Source: Campylobacterales bacterium
GTDB taxonomy: Bacteria; Campylobacterota; Campylobacteria; Campylobacterales; Sulfurovaceae
Length of the DNA: 34,569 nucleotides
Assembly: GCA_024279555.1 (NCBI GenBank)
Contig: JAJRRK010000009.1
Location: 1 to 34,569 of the forward strand
Direction: 5' to 3'
Shown piece by piece: positions 18,759 through 28,787 of the stretch. The notes beneath the pieces were generated by a model, which did not search any database, was not told the origin of the DNA, and worked only from the letters and a program-made list of their open reading frames with translations. A program made the position numbers and the translations under genes. Within the stretch, counting starts at the first letter, position 1; each line of letters begins with the position of its first letter.

Positions 18759-19068
18759 GGGTTTTCCTGTGTTGGAATATTTGGGGTTATTATAGCGCAG
18801 ATGGGGTATGATTTGTATGTCTGTAGTCTTTCTTACAACAATGTTTAGACAAGGTACAGTTGTGGACAGTAAACTGTCTAAGGATAGTTTTTTGCTACGG
18901 ACACCTCAAGGCAATTTTCAGCAAATTACTTCTTTGAGCTCTTACGGTTGTGATGCATTTACAGGTTTAGTTAAAAAATGTCTCTATAGTTTTTACATTC
19001 TCTTTAATATTATGATCTGTAACCAAAACAGTGCTATAGTTTCTCACTGAAGAAGAGGAGGGCAGCCT

Positions 19069-19713
19069 ATGCACTGTCACATCTGCAATCAAAAGACCGT
19101 TACCTTTCAGGATGAAAAGAGCGGCATTGCCTACCATCACTGCAAACCCTGCAAGTACATCTTCAAGGACCCCTCCTGCTATCAGCCCATAGAGGTACAG
19201 AAAGCCCGTTACGACCTCCATGAGAATGATGCGAACGATGCAGGGTATAGAGCCTATTTCCAGCGCTTTGTGGACTTTGTGCTACCAAAGGTAGGTCAGC
19301 CTCAAAATGCGCTTGATTTTGGCTGCGGAAGAAGCAGACTGTTGGCTGACATATTAAAAGATATGAACATCGATACCGATGTGTACGACCCCATTTATCA
19401 TCCCGACACACAGTGGCATACTAAAAAATATGAACTCATTGTATCGACAGAGGTATTTGAACATCTGCATGACCCCAAAAGTGTCTTTGAACAGTTGGTG
19501 GAACGCTTGACTCCGGGTGGGTATTTGGCACTGCAGACACAGTTCCATCCCAATGATCCAGAGGTATTTAAAAGGTGGTATTACCACAAAGATCCGACAC
19601 ACATCGTCTTTTTCAGACCGAGAACATTTAGGGTTCTTGCAGAGATGTATGGGTGTGAGTTTCTTGCAGATAACGGGAAGAATATGGTAGTATTAAAAAA
19701 AAGGAAAGTGTAG
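19069..19713 (+). CDS. Class I SAM-dependent methyltransferase with N-terminal Zn-ribbon-like motif
   Basis: CHICNQK...HHCKPCKYIF; LDFGCGRSRLLADIL; STEVFEHLHDPKSVFEQLVERLTPGGYLALQTQ. Confidence 0.8.
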   Translation: MHCHICNQKTVTFQDEKSGIAYHHCKPCKYIFKDPSCYQPIEVQKARYDLHENDANDAGYRAYFQRFVDFVLPKVGQPQNALDFGCGRSRLLADILKDMNIDTDVYDPIYHPDTQWHTKKYELIVSTEVFEHLHDPKSVFEQLVERLTPGGYLALQTQFHPNDPEVFKRWYYHKDPTHIVFFRPRTFRVLAEMYGCEFLADNGKNMVVLKKRKV

Positions 19714-19717
19714 TCAT

Positions 19718-20200
19718 ATGTTTGCATTATTGAAAAAGTTTTTTGGTGGTAAGAGGGAAGAGAAGGCCGTGGAATCACCGGGAAGGACATTCAAACGAAT
19801 TTTGACCGGTGACTATTTTGGACTGCGCAATCCTGATGCGTCAGTGGAGACAGTACAGCAGGCAAAACAGGAGAAAATAGACAAGATACAGGAGCTTGGA
19901 CTCTCTCCAAAATTTTTACGTTATGCCCGGAAGAAAATGCCTGGTAAAGAAGAGGAACGGATTGTGGCTGCTTATGTTGCCTTTCAGAAGGAGGAGTTTG
20001 ACCCGAAACTCAATATGGTGCATGTCACGGAGATATCGTTCATTGTCCCCAGTGAGGAGTTTAATGAGTTTGAAGAGATGGCAGGTGTTAGCCTGAGAGA
20101 AGACTTCAGGGATCTTTACGAGGCTGAGCAGACCTATAAAGGTGAAGAACGTAGAAAAAAAACACGCCCCTCCCCTCTGGAGGCTTTGGAGAAGTCATAA
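19718..20200 (+). CDS. Conserved hypothetical protein
   Basis: 160-aa ORF with Shine-Dalgarno-like AGGAAAGTG upstream. Confidence 0.5.
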   Translation: MFALLKKFFGGKREEKAVESPGRTFKRILTGDYFGLRNPDASVETVQQAKQEKIDKIQELGLSPKFLRYARKKMPGKEEERIVAAYVAFQKEEFDPKLNMVHVTEISFIVPSEEFNEFEEMAGVSLREDFRDLYEAEQTYKGEERRKKTRPSPLEALEKS

Positions 20201-20213
20201 GGCTTGTGGCGTT

Positions 20214-20804
20214 TCAGCCCCAGAAATCCTCATCACTCATACCACCCGCCTTTTTACGTGCGACCATTGCTGCTTTCATGGTTTTGTACCCCATGTAGTC
20301 GGTGTCCCGGTACTCGCTGATGTGCAGCAGTTCGCAGCGGTCGTCGAAAGCTGCTTCGAGTTCGCCTTCGTTGAGCCTGAAAGCAGGGTTGGAGGGTTCG
20401 CGTTCGTTGTCAGGGTGGTGGAGAAACGTTTCAAAGATGATGATACCGCCCGGTTTGAGCGCATCGATCATCTGTGTAAAGAGCTTGCGCTGCAGGAAAT
20501 AGACCTTGACGATCAGATCATACTTCTCTTTTGGAAGTGTGTAAGTGTCAAAGTCTACCTCTTTGGCATGGATACCCGGAATATCCTGCAGCTTTTCGAT
20601 GGCTACCGAGGAGATGTCGAGTGCGTCGACCTCAAAGCCTTGCTCTGCCAGCCATTTGCTATGTCTTCCATTGCCGCAGGCAATGTCGAGCGCCTGTTTA
20701 CCCGGTGCGAGCGATGTGTACCGTGTGACCAGTTCTATGGGTGTGTGGGGCATTTCGTCCCTGCTGTGTTTGGCGTTCCACCGTTCTTTGTCTTCCGCTG
20801 CCAT
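20214..20804 (-). CDS. Class I SAM methyltransferase (TehB-like), paralogue of 33089-33670
   Basis: LDIACGNGRHSKWLAEQGFEVDALDISSVAIEKL; PGGIIIFETFLHHPDNEREPSNPAF. Confidence 0.82.
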   Translation of the reverse strand: MAAEDKERWNAKHSRDEMPHTPIELVTRYTSLAPGKQALDIACGNGRHSKWLAEQGFEVDALDISSVAIEKLQDIPGIHAKEVDFDTYTLPKEKYDLIVKVYFLQRKLFTQMIDALKPGGIIIFETFLHHPDNEREPSNPAFRLNEGELEAAFDDRCELLHISEYRDTDYMGYKTMKAAMVARKKAGGMSDEDFWG

Positions 20805-20870
20805 AGTGCTAAGCCTTTTTGGTTATGATTTTGTCTCTATTTATTAGGATTAAAATAACAGGATTTGACT

Positions 20871-21641
20871 ATGAGCAAACTTACATTCATCTCATGGAAT
20901 GTCAACGGCATTCGCGCGGTAGATAAAAAAGAAGCACTTAAATGGATCGATGAGACGGAAGTGGACTTTCTGTGTCTGCAGGAGATCAAGGCAGAGGCCG
21001 ACCAGATACCTGACACGCTCTTTAAGCGAAAGTTCAAATTTCAGAGTATCAACTCCTCTTCGAAAAAGGGGCAGTCGGGTGTGGCGCTCTTTACGGACAT
21101 CAAGGGCGAGCCGTTTGCCTGTGAACATGTGGATATTCTCGATGAGGGGCGCATCAATGAGTATCACTTCGACAACTATGTACTGCTGAACATCTACTTC
21201 CCCAACGGACAGAGCGGAGAAGAGCGTCTTGCTTACAAACTGGCATTTTACGACCGATTCCTTGAGCACATCAATACACTGCGCAATCAGGGCAAATCCA
21301 TCATCTTCTGCGGTGATGTCAACACCGCACACAAAGAGGTGGACATCGCACGCCCCAAAGCGAATGAAGGCACATCGGGCTTCCTGCCCATCGAGCGTGC
21401 ATGGATGGACAAACTGGTGGAAAACGGCTATGTAGACACTTTCCGCTATATGCACCCTGATGCGGTGGACCGATATAGCTGGTGGAGCTACCGTGCGGGT
21501 GCGAGAAGCCGAAATGTGGGCTGGCGTATCGACTACTTCTTTGTCTCCGAAGACCTCAAAGAGAAGATCGTTGAAGCAGAGATACTGGATGACATCATGG
21601 GGAGTGATCACTGTCCGGTCAAATTGGTACTGGAAGTATGA
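20871..21641 (+). CDS. xthA: Exodeoxyribonuclease III / AP endonuclease
   Basis: LTFISWNVNGIRA, LCLQEIKAE, GDVNTAHKEVD, YSWWSYRAGARSRNVGWRIDYFFVS, GSDHCPV. Confidence 0.94.
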   Translation: MSKLTFISWNVNGIRAVDKKEALKWIDETEVDFLCLQEIKAEADQIPDTLFKRKFKFQSINSSSKKGQSGVALFTDIKGEPFACEHVDILDEGRINEYHFDNYVLLNIYFPNGQSGEERLAYKLAFYDRFLEHINTLRNQGKSIIFCGDVNTAHKEVDIARPKANEGTSGFLPIERAWMDKLVENGYVDTFRYMHPDAVDRYSWWSYRAGARSRNVGWRIDYFFVSEDLKEKIVEAEILDDIMGSDHCPVKLVLEV

Positions 21642-21937
21642 TCGACTTTCTGACCTTTAAAACATTTATTACACCATCATTGCTTATCTTGATGTATGTC
21701 ATGGGTGCAGTGGTGATCCCTTTTGTCAGTTACTATGTGGGAAAATGGCTTCTGACACGCTATTTCAGCAAGCAAAAGGAGCAGTTCTATGCTGTTACGA
21801 CGATAAAGCAGCGTATATGGCTGTTGATGTTGTCCGTGGGTTGTTTTGTCTGTATGGAGATTATGTGGCGTGTAATGATGGAGTTTTTCGTCGCCTATTT
21901 TGACATGCATGAAGCCCTGATGAACCTCAGCGCCTAA
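21638..21937 (+). CDS. Small hypothetical membrane protein
   Basis: Two hydrophobic segments; 4-bp overlap with the xthA stop. Confidence 0.6.
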   Translation: MIDFLTFKTFITPSLLILMYVMGAVVIPFVSYYVGKWLLTRYFSKQKEQFYAVTTIKQRIWLLMLSVGCFVCMEIMWRVMMEFFVAYFDMHEALMNLSA

Positions 21938-22389
21938 CTCTTTTTGTAATGCTTTGACAAAAAGGCATTGAACTGGTTGGCAAAAGCATGGGCATCTTTG
22001 GTACCGAATGGTTTGGGGTCTCTGGTCATCTCTCCGTTCTCGCGGATACTTTCCATCAAGTTTCGCATGGCAAGGTACTGCTTGATATTTTCAGTCGAGT
22101 AGAGCTCTCCGCGATGGTCAATCGCATGGGCTTCTTTGCTGATGATCCTGTCCGCGAGGGGAATATCCGCAGTAATGACCAGATCTCCTTTCTGACACTG
22201 ATCTGCGATGAAATCATCTGCCACATCGGCACCCTGATCGACGATGATATATTCAATATTGGCTGAGTTCCCGATGTTGATCTGTTTGTTGGCAACCACC
22301 CGTGTAGGGATATGCAGCCGTTGGATACTTCTGAGTACGATCGGCTTGAGCAGGTTGGGAAAGGCATCGCCGTCGATGAAAAGCGTCAT
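21934..22389 (-). CDS. YaiI/YqxD (DUF188) family protein
   Basis: LFIDGDAFPNLLKPIV, VDQGADVADDFIADQCQKGDLVITADIPLADRII. Confidence 0.9.
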   Translation of the reverse strand: MTLFIDGDAFPNLLKPIVLRSIQRLHIPTRVVANKQINIGNSANIEYIIVDQGADVADDFIADQCQKGDLVITADIPLADRIISKEAHAIDHRGELYSTENIKQYLAMRNLMESIRENGEMTRDPKPFGTKDAHAFANQFNAFLSKHYKKS

Positions 22390-22589
22390 AGTATCTCCTT
22401 GACCCTGCCTACTTCTCCGGTATTGAGCCGTACTTTGATACCGTGGGGATGGGTAGGGGAGTTGGTAAGGATCTTCTGCACCTTTCCGTAGGTGATGTAA
22501 CCGGTGGGCTGGTCTTCCTTGAGCACCACACCGACATCCAGACCGTAGCGGATATTGATACGTTTTTGGCCGTCTTTAGCGGGGTTCAT
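22386..22589 (-). CDS. YwbE family protein
   Basis: IRYGLDVGVVLKEDQPTGYITYGKVQKILTNSPTHPHGIKVRLNTGEVGRVKEIL; start reassigned to ATG 22589. Confidence 0.88.
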   Translation of the reverse strand: MNPAKDGQKRINIRYGLDVGVVLKEDQPTGYITYGKVQKILTNSPTHPHGIKVRLNTGEVGRVKEIL

Positions 22590-23070
22590 AGTTGAGTATC
22601 TTTTTGACAGTGGGGATGGCGCAGAAAAAGAGGGCATCGAAGAGCGGATTGAGACGTGTGGTTTTTTCATCTACGACCTCGAAAGGCTGAAAGAAGAACC
22701 CCGGTCCCTGTGCCTTGTCTGCCGGTTTGACATGAAAGACGATGGGTTTGAGGGTACGCACAAGGTTGAGTACCTTTTTATAGTTGGAGGCACTCTCCTC
22801 AGGCAGCAGGTTTTGGCGTTCGCTTTCGCCGGTACGCATCTTCTGGAGCAGTTGAAGTTTATCGTTGAATATCACTTTGTTCCACTTGATTTCTCCCAGC
22901 TCCATGGTAAAGGTACGATTGGCAGTGGTCAGGGGATGGGGTGATGTCTCTCTGATGGCTTCGAGAAGATGGAGAAAGAAGTTCTTTCCGCCAAACTTGT
23001 CGGCTGCTTCGAGTAGCAGTTGATGATAGTGAAGTTTTTCCTCATCGGTGAGGGTGTTGTAGTCGCACAT
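22576..23070 (-). CDS. Conserved hypothetical protein
   Basis: MCDYNTLTDEEKLHYHQLLLEAADKFGG...; overlaps the YwbE start. Confidence 0.6.
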   Translation of the reverse strand: MCDYNTLTDEEKLHYHQLLLEAADKFGGKNFFLHLLEAIRETSPHPLTTANRTFTMELGEIKWNKVIFNDKLQLLQKMRTGESERQNLLPEESASNYKKVLNLVRTLKPIVFHVKPADKAQGPGFFFQPFEVVDEKTTRLNPLFDALFFCAIPTVKKILNYEPR

Positions 23071-23175
23071 AGTGGTCTCTTGTATTAATATGGATGTCAT
23101 TATACCTGAAAAGTACGGCTCTGTGCGGCGATACAGAAAATTAATAATATTTTACTATAATAATTATTATTTTTA

Positions 23176-24381
23176 ATGGAAGAAGAGATGAGTAAAACCC
23201 CGGAGCACAATAAGCAATCCCAATACGCACGTTACGAAGATATTGACAAAGAACAACTCGAAAGAGACATTAATGCCATCAAAGAAACGATGGAACTACC
23301 ATCTGAGGAGGATTTTCAGCATCTTCTGAAAATGGAGCGCTGGGGCAGGGCGTTCACCTTTTTTGGATATGCGATCATTCTGCTATTGACACTGACGGAG
23401 TACTTTTATGGAGCACTCTCTGGGTGGATATTTTGGCCGGCGGCAGTGGTGGCGGCACTCTGTATCAGTACCGGCAATGTTGCCAGATGGTCGAACGTGA
23501 CCCACCCTGTACTGCATGGCGCCTACGATAAGGTACCCAACATTCCCGAGCGCTATACCAAGAAGCACTTCGCCAAGGGAGCACGCCGCTATATTGACTG
23601 GCTTGACTGGATCAAACCGCAGGCGTGGGAGTATGAGCACAACATTATGCACCACTACCATCTGGGGGAAGATGAGGACCCTGATCAGGTTGAACGTAAT
23701 CTACAGTGGCTGATACAGTCAAAGACACCGATGTGGCTTCGTTATGTCATCATCTACGCTTTTGCAGGCACATGGAAGTTTACCTACTATGCACCCAATA
23801 CGCTGCGAATTTTGGAGAACAAAAAGCGACGTGATCAGGCGAAGCTGGAGATTAGGGACTTTGAATTTAACCCACGTACCAAGAACGGACTGGAGCTGTG
23901 GATGGAGTATCTGCTCCCTTACATTGTTATTAAATTTGTGCTTTTCCCTGCGCTTTTCCTGCCGCTTGGACTGCATGCGGTCTGGACGGCGTTCATCATC
24001 ATACTCATGGCAGAGTTCTTTGCCAATCTGCACTCTTTTCTGGTGATCGTTCCTAATCACTCCGCAGAGGATATCTATATGTTCTCAGAACCACACAAGA
24101 GCACAGGTGAGTTCTACCTGCGTCAGATCATGGGGAGTGTCAACTACAATACCGGTTCGGACTGGAAAGACTTCCTACACGGCTTTCTCAACTATCAGGT
24201 AGAACACCACCTCTTTCCCAATATGCCTCTGAGCTACTATCAGAAGATGCAGCCCATCGTTAAAGAGATCTGTAAAAAGCACAACCTTGAGTACCGTCAG
24301 GAGTCGGTATTCAAGCGTATCTTCATGAGTATTGACCTGATGGTCGGTAAAACAAAACTGCTTAGAGTCAGCGGCATATAG
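23176..24381 (+). CDS. Membrane fatty acid desaturase family protein
   Basis: Histidine boxes HPVLH, HNIMHHYH and QVEHHLFP with intervening TM segments. Confidence 0.85.
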   Translation: MEEEMSKTPEHNKQSQYARYEDIDKEQLERDINAIKETMELPSEEDFQHLLKMERWGRAFTFFGYAIILLLTLTEYFYGALSGWIFWPAAVVAALCISTGNVARWSNVTHPVLHGAYDKVPNIPERYTKKHFAKGARRYIDWLDWIKPQAWEYEHNIMHHYHLGEDEDPDQVERNLQWLIQSKTPMWLRYVIIYAFAGTWKFTYYAPNTLRILENKKRRDQAKLEIRDFEFNPRTKNGLELWMEYLLPYIVIKFVLFPALFLPLGLHAVWTAFIIILMAEFFANLHSFLVIVPNHSAEDIYMFSEPHKSTGEFYLRQIMGSVNYNTGSDWKDFLHGFLNYQVEHHLFPNMPLSYYQKMQPIVKEICKKHNLEYRQESVFKRIFMSIDLMVGKTKLLRVSGI

Positions 24382-24389
24382 AGAGCTTC

Positions 24390-25016
24390 ATGCTTACACC
24401 ACAACGACTTGAGAAGATTGATGCACTGCTGCGGCGCAAACAGCCTGATCTGCAAATGTTTTGTGATAATGTACACAGTTCCCAGAACATCTCTGCCATC
24501 ATGCGTTCATGTGACGGGGCGGGTGTACTTCACTTCTATTACAGCGTCAATGACGACAAAGCACTGCGTATTCACAAGACTATTACACAGGGTGCCCATC
24601 GCTGGATAGAGAGCCAACGAGTAGATACTGCACAAAAGAGTGCTTTTCTCCAGAGTAAAAAAGAGGAAGGATTTCAGCTCGTGGTAACCCATTTGGACGA
24701 GCAGGCTGTTTCATTCCGCAAGATAGACTATACTAAACCGACGATGATCGTTGTGGGTAATGAGAAAGAGGGGGTATCAGAAGAGGTACTTTCGCTTGCG
24801 GATGCTACCGTGGTGATCCCCATGCGGGGTATGGTGCAGAGCCTTAATGTCTCTGTAGCTTCTGCCTTGGTACTTTTTGAAGCGGAACGACAGCGTCATG
24901 AAAAAGGGTATTACGAGTCTGCACGGCTTAAGGAAGAACAGATAATGTTTTTTAAAGAGAAGTGGATACGCAGAGATATGATCGTCAGAAGGAGCAAAGG
25001 GTGGATCATGGCGTAG
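24390..25016 (+). CDS. SpoU/TrmH-family tRNA 2'-O-methyltransferase (TrmH-like)
   Basis: NVHSSQNISAIMRSCDGAGV, VVGNEKEGVSEEVLSLADATVVIPMRGMVQSLNVSVASALVLFEAERQR. Confidence 0.88.
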   Translation: MLTPQRLEKIDALLRRKQPDLQMFCDNVHSSQNISAIMRSCDGAGVLHFYYSVNDDKALRIHKTITQGAHRWIESQRVDTAQKSAFLQSKKEEGFQLVVTHLDEQAVSFRKIDYTKPTMIVVGNEKEGVSEEVLSLADATVVIPMRGMVQSLNVSVASALVLFEAERQRHEKGYYESARLKEEQIMFFKEKWIRRDMIVRRSKGWIMA

Positions 25017-25030
25017 GAACGGCATGATCT

Positions 25031-27097
25031 CTATGAAAGGTACTTCTCTATCACTGATTTTAACTGTTCTATTGAAACAGGCTTGGTTAGGACTTCATCT
25101 GCACCGGCTTTTCGTATTCGGTCACCATGGTGCGAATCGCCGCTGAGACTAATGATTGCCAAAGATTCCATTTCATTGTTATTGATTTTCTCTTTGATGA
25201 TAGCGATAGCTTCGCTTCCGAGCATTTTAGGCATATTCTCATCAATAATCAGCATGTCGAATTTCTCTTCAGAAAGTTTCTCCAATGCAGTCTCCGCATC
25301 ATCGGCAAGCCTGACTTTCATATTCATTTTTGTGATAAGCGCATCCATGAATTTGAGGTTTATTCTGTTATCATCGACAACCAATATTTTTTTCTCTGAT
25401 AAATTTGTATCAAAGTCAATTGTTTTACCATGTTTTTCCGACTCTTGTGGATCCTTGTGTTGGAGGGCTTCATACAGCTTTTTGGTTAAGATAGGATAGG
25501 AGAGTTTGACAATGTTGCCTTTAAAGTAATTAAAAGTAATGCCAAAAGTGTCTTCTATCCAAATGACAGAACATCCTTTGTCAAGGAGTAGCTGCGTATA
25601 CTCGTAGTCATCTTCATCTATAAATAGTTTTTCTATGATGAAGATGTCACTCTTGTTGTAGTTACTGTTTTGGTAAATCTCTTTAAGGGTTCCGTTGGCG
25701 TCTTCAAGCACAACATTGAGTTGAAAACGTTTCAAATAGCGTCTTATTGTTTTTGCACGGATATCTTTTCTTTTTTTCCATCTGTAAAGACGTACGGATT
25801 TGTCAATCTTGGTCAACTCTATAAGCGGTTTTGTCTCTTCGGGTGTAATTGCAGGCAGATCAAAGGAGAATGTGCTTCCCTCTCCTTCTGTACTCTCCAC
25901 ACGAAGTCGACCGCCAAGAAGAGAGACGATCTGATAGGAAATGTTAAGTCCAAGTCCCGTTCCCCCAAAATCACGCTCTGTTGAACTGCTCTCTTGTCTG
26001 TAGGCGACAAAAATGTCTTCTAGCGCCTCTTTTTTAATCCCTATACCGGTATCGCTAACTGCAATGGTTATCACATTTTTGTTTGTGTCAAGTACAATAT
26101 CAATAAGAATACTGCCGTTTTCCGGTGTAAACTTAATAGCATTGCTCAAAAGATTTGAAAGCACCTGTTTGATGCGGTATTGATCGGATATGATTTTCTC
26201 CGGCAAGAGGGGATCAATATAGGTTGAGAGTAGAATATTTTTTTTGCGGGCAGTTTCATAAAATATTTTAACGGTATCGGCAAGTGCATCATGCAGATCG
26301 AAAGGTTTTTTCTCTATGGGAAGCTCACCGCTTTCAATCTTGGCGACATCGAGGGCATCATTAATAAGCCGTACCATGTGTTCACCGCTTTTGAGTGCGG
26401 AATGAAGGTACTCTTTTTTGGTTATATCCGTTTCATTAAGTGCTAAAAGATCCAAAAATCCGATAAGTGCATTCATCGGTGTTCTTACATCATGAATAAT
26501 ACTATGGAAATACTGTTTATCTCTGGCAATGGCTTTCTCTAGCGCATGAGTATTGTCCAGGCATTGTGCAAGTGTAAGTTTCTCTCTGTTCTCTACATTT
26601 GGGAAATAGGGCTTGACTCCCTCAAGAAACTTGATCAAATAGAGTATCTGTTTTTGGGAAAACTGTTTATCCGAGTTTTTCTCTATGGCCCCCCATACCA
26701 ATATATTGGGAAAAGTGGCACGTTTTTCCTTTTGTATCCAAACCGGTACAAGAACAAGCTCTTCAATCTCATGATCGGTAAGATTGTCCAATTTCTCTTT
26801 GTAGAGCAGACTATGCTCAAGATCTTTTAGCAGAAGTGGCTGTTTTTTGGTGATTACCTCTGAAAAAAGATGTTCTTCTTTCATTTGAGGCTCATAGATT
26901 CTGTCTAAAGAGAGTATATTATACCTCTTTGGCGGTTCCAATACAAGTATATAGAGATGATCCGCTTCTATGAGTATTTGAAGTTGCTCTTCTATGTAGG
27001 GGTATATGCTCTCGCTCTCTAATGATTTAACAGTTTCTACACTTTCAAGAACAAATTCTTTAAATTTTGCAATAGAAGGTTGTTTGGGAGAAGTCAT
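25031..27097 (-). CDS. Hybrid sensor histidine kinase/response regulator (GAF-like, HisKA, HATPase_c, degenerate receiver, receiver)
   Basis: HDVRTPMNALIGF (H-box), LLSNAIKFTPENG (N), VSDTGIGI (G1), GGTGLGLNIS (G2), KILVVDDNRINLKFMD...MLIIDENMP...LTKPVS receiver. Confidence 0.93.
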   Translation of the reverse strand: MTSPKQPSIAKFKEFVLESVETVKSLESESIYPYIEEQLQILIEADHLYILVLEPPKRYNILSLDRIYEPQMKEEHLFSEVITKKQPLLLKDLEHSLLYKEKLDNLTDHEIEELVLVPVWIQKEKRATFPNILVWGAIEKNSDKQFSQKQILYLIKFLEGVKPYFPNVENREKLTLAQCLDNTHALEKAIARDKQYFHSIIHDVRTPMNALIGFLDLLALNETDITKKEYLHSALKSGEHMVRLINDALDVAKIESGELPIEKKPFDLHDALADTVKIFYETARKKNILLSTYIDPLLPEKIISDQYRIKQVLSNLLSNAIKFTPENGSILIDIVLDTNKNVITIAVSDTGIGIKKEALEDIFVAYRQESSSTERDFGGTGLGLNISYQIVSLLGGRLRVESTEGEGSTFSFDLPAITPEETKPLIELTKIDKSVRLYRWKKRKDIRAKTIRRYLKRFQLNVVLEDANGTLKEIYQNSNYNKSDIFIIEKLFIDEDDYEYTQLLLDKGCSVIWIEDTFGITFNYFKGNIVKLSYPILTKKLYEALQHKDPQESEKHGKTIDFDTNLSEKKILVVDDNRINLKFMDALITKMNMKVRLADDAETALEKLSEEKFDMLIIDENMPKMLGSEAIAIIKEKINNNEMESLAIISLSGDSHHGDRIRKAGADEVLTKPVSIEQLKSVIEKYLS

Positions 27098-28776
27098 ACT
27101 TCATCTGCCTCCATTTGTATAAATTCTTCAAGTGCATCAAGACAAGGCTGATTTTGATCTATCTGCATATCTACCACACTGTAGTCATAAAAGTTTATGG
27201 AATCATCTTCTTGGCATCCATTCATCACTGTCAGGATGCAATATGGTTTTTGTTGTAGTTTATTTTTGAAAAGTTCATCTGAAAACCGGGATTGAAATAC
27301 AATGAGATGCGTAATATCATCTTTAAAAAGTTCCAATTTCTCAGCACCACTAAGTTGCGATTTGGATATTCCCATCGATACTAAATATCTGGCAATATTG
27401 TTAGCCGCATCCATATCTTCTTTTTTGTTTAGGAGCAGTCCTACTTTTATAGTCTTGTCCGATATTGAAGTCACAATAGCTTCATTACTCTCTTTTTCAT
27501 ATGGAATAGAAAGAGAGAAAAGAGCCTGTTTCTTATCTGTATCTACAGAAGAGGCAATACTTCCTCCTGTCTGTATAAACTTGCTGTAGGAGAGATATAG
27601 CGCATCATCAGGTTTCTCTTTTGTATCGCGAAAGAGTGTACGGTGCAGATCCATATGCTCCTCTTTAATAGCATATAAAATACGAAAAATAAGAGAAGAA
27701 GGTTTTTTGGGATGAAGTGTTAGACGTATTTCAAAAGGCAAAGAATTATGCGTATATTGTAATGCAAATTGAAGAAGTTCCGAAATGAAAATATATGTAT
27801 TTTGTCTATCGATGCTTATTTTGGAAGGCAATCTCGCATCTAGGAAAAAAAGCATGGAGATGTTTTGGTAACAGACAAGTTCTTTCATGGTAGTGGCAAA
27901 ATGCTCGAAAAACGGCTTTGTTTCTACACTTGCTTTACTTTTGAAAAGTTCATCGATAACATTATTCGATGTGGTAAATTGGAAAGTATGCAAAAGATGC
28001 TCACTGAGTTGCCTCATAAGCTCTTCTATATGCAAAATATGTGGCATATTCTTATCGTTATGGTGTGTCTGCTGCTTGATTTGCGCAATAATATTTTTGG
28101 TGTTCTCAAGAGTAGTATTGGTCCCCATGAGAATATTGATGAGTGTTGCAATGATCTCTTGAGGTGTCTTGAAAATTTGCTCATTTTCCTTAATGCGATT
28201 AATGACAGCATTTTTTTGCATCTCTGTCTGTTCCGCAAGTTTTTTGGCGGCAAGAAGGAGTATTGTTTCTATAGATTGCAAAAAAGCCATATCGTCCTTT
28301 TTGAAAGAACGGTGTATCTTAATACTTTTGACTCGTGTTGTCGCGCCTATCATCTGGCTTCCGACAATCAAGGGTTCAATAACTTCTTCCTTTTCGTTTT
28401 CATATACTTTCCAAAGTGAGAGCACAATATCGTAACGTTCATCTTTGTTAAGAATGGGAAAAAGCAGGAGTGAACTTACATCTTTTTCATGATTACAGTC
28501 TATACTCTGGTTGCATAAAGTTTGGGACATCGGTTCATCGATAATCTCTTGCTGTTTTGTTTCAAATGTTTTTTGAACAAAGCTCTCTGGAAGCATAAGC
28601 ATATCTTGCCACTGTAAATCTTCAGGCATCAAAATATACTTTTCTGATTTCTTGTCATGCACAATCATTGACATACCGTCAACATTGCACTCTGTCTGGA
28701 CAATCCCTTTTATAAAGTGAAAAACCTCTTCGTAATCAGTCAGGTTTTCGAGTTCGGTTAAAAATTGTTCTTGCAT
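27094..28776 (-). CDS. GAF-like plus degenerate histidine-kinase-like protein (predicted pseudokinase)
   Basis: VETKPFFEHFATTMKEL..NISMLFFLDARLPSKISIDRQNTYIFISELLQFALQYT aligns by eye with the neighbouring HK segment IEKKPFDLHDALADTV..NILLSTYIDPLLPEKIISDQYRIKQVLSNLLSNAIKFT but lacks the H-box His, N-box Asn and DxGxG. Confidence 0.7.
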   Translation of the reverse strand: MQEQFLTELENLTDYEEVFHFIKGIVQTECNVDGMSMIVHDKKSEKYILMPEDLQWQDMLMLPESFVQKTFETKQQEIIDEPMSQTLCNQSIDCNHEKDVSSLLLFPILNKDERYDIVLSLWKVYENEKEEVIEPLIVGSQMIGATTRVKSIKIHRSFKKDDMAFLQSIETILLLAAKKLAEQTEMQKNAVINRIKENEQIFKTPQEIIATLINILMGTNTTLENTKNIIAQIKQQTHHNDKNMPHILHIEELMRQLSEHLLHTFQFTTSNNVIDELFKSKASVETKPFFEHFATTMKELVCYQNISMLFFLDARLPSKISIDRQNTYIFISELLQFALQYTHNSLPFEIRLTLHPKKPSSLIFRILYAIKEEHMDLHRTLFRDTKEKPDDALYLSYSKFIQTGGSIASSVDTDKKQALFSLSIPYEKESNEAIVTSISDKTIKVGLLLNKKEDMDAANNIARYLVSMGISKSQLSGAEKLELFKDDITHLIVFQSRFSDELFKNKLQQKPYCILTVMNGCQEDDSINFYDYSVVDMQIDQNQPCLDALEEFIQMEADEV

Positions 28777-28787
28777 GCAATATCTCC

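Noticed and set aside
18808-19050. 80-aa plus-strand ORF in the intergenic region before the methyltransferase
   Set aside because: No convincing RBS, motif or coding bias; may simply be intergenic.
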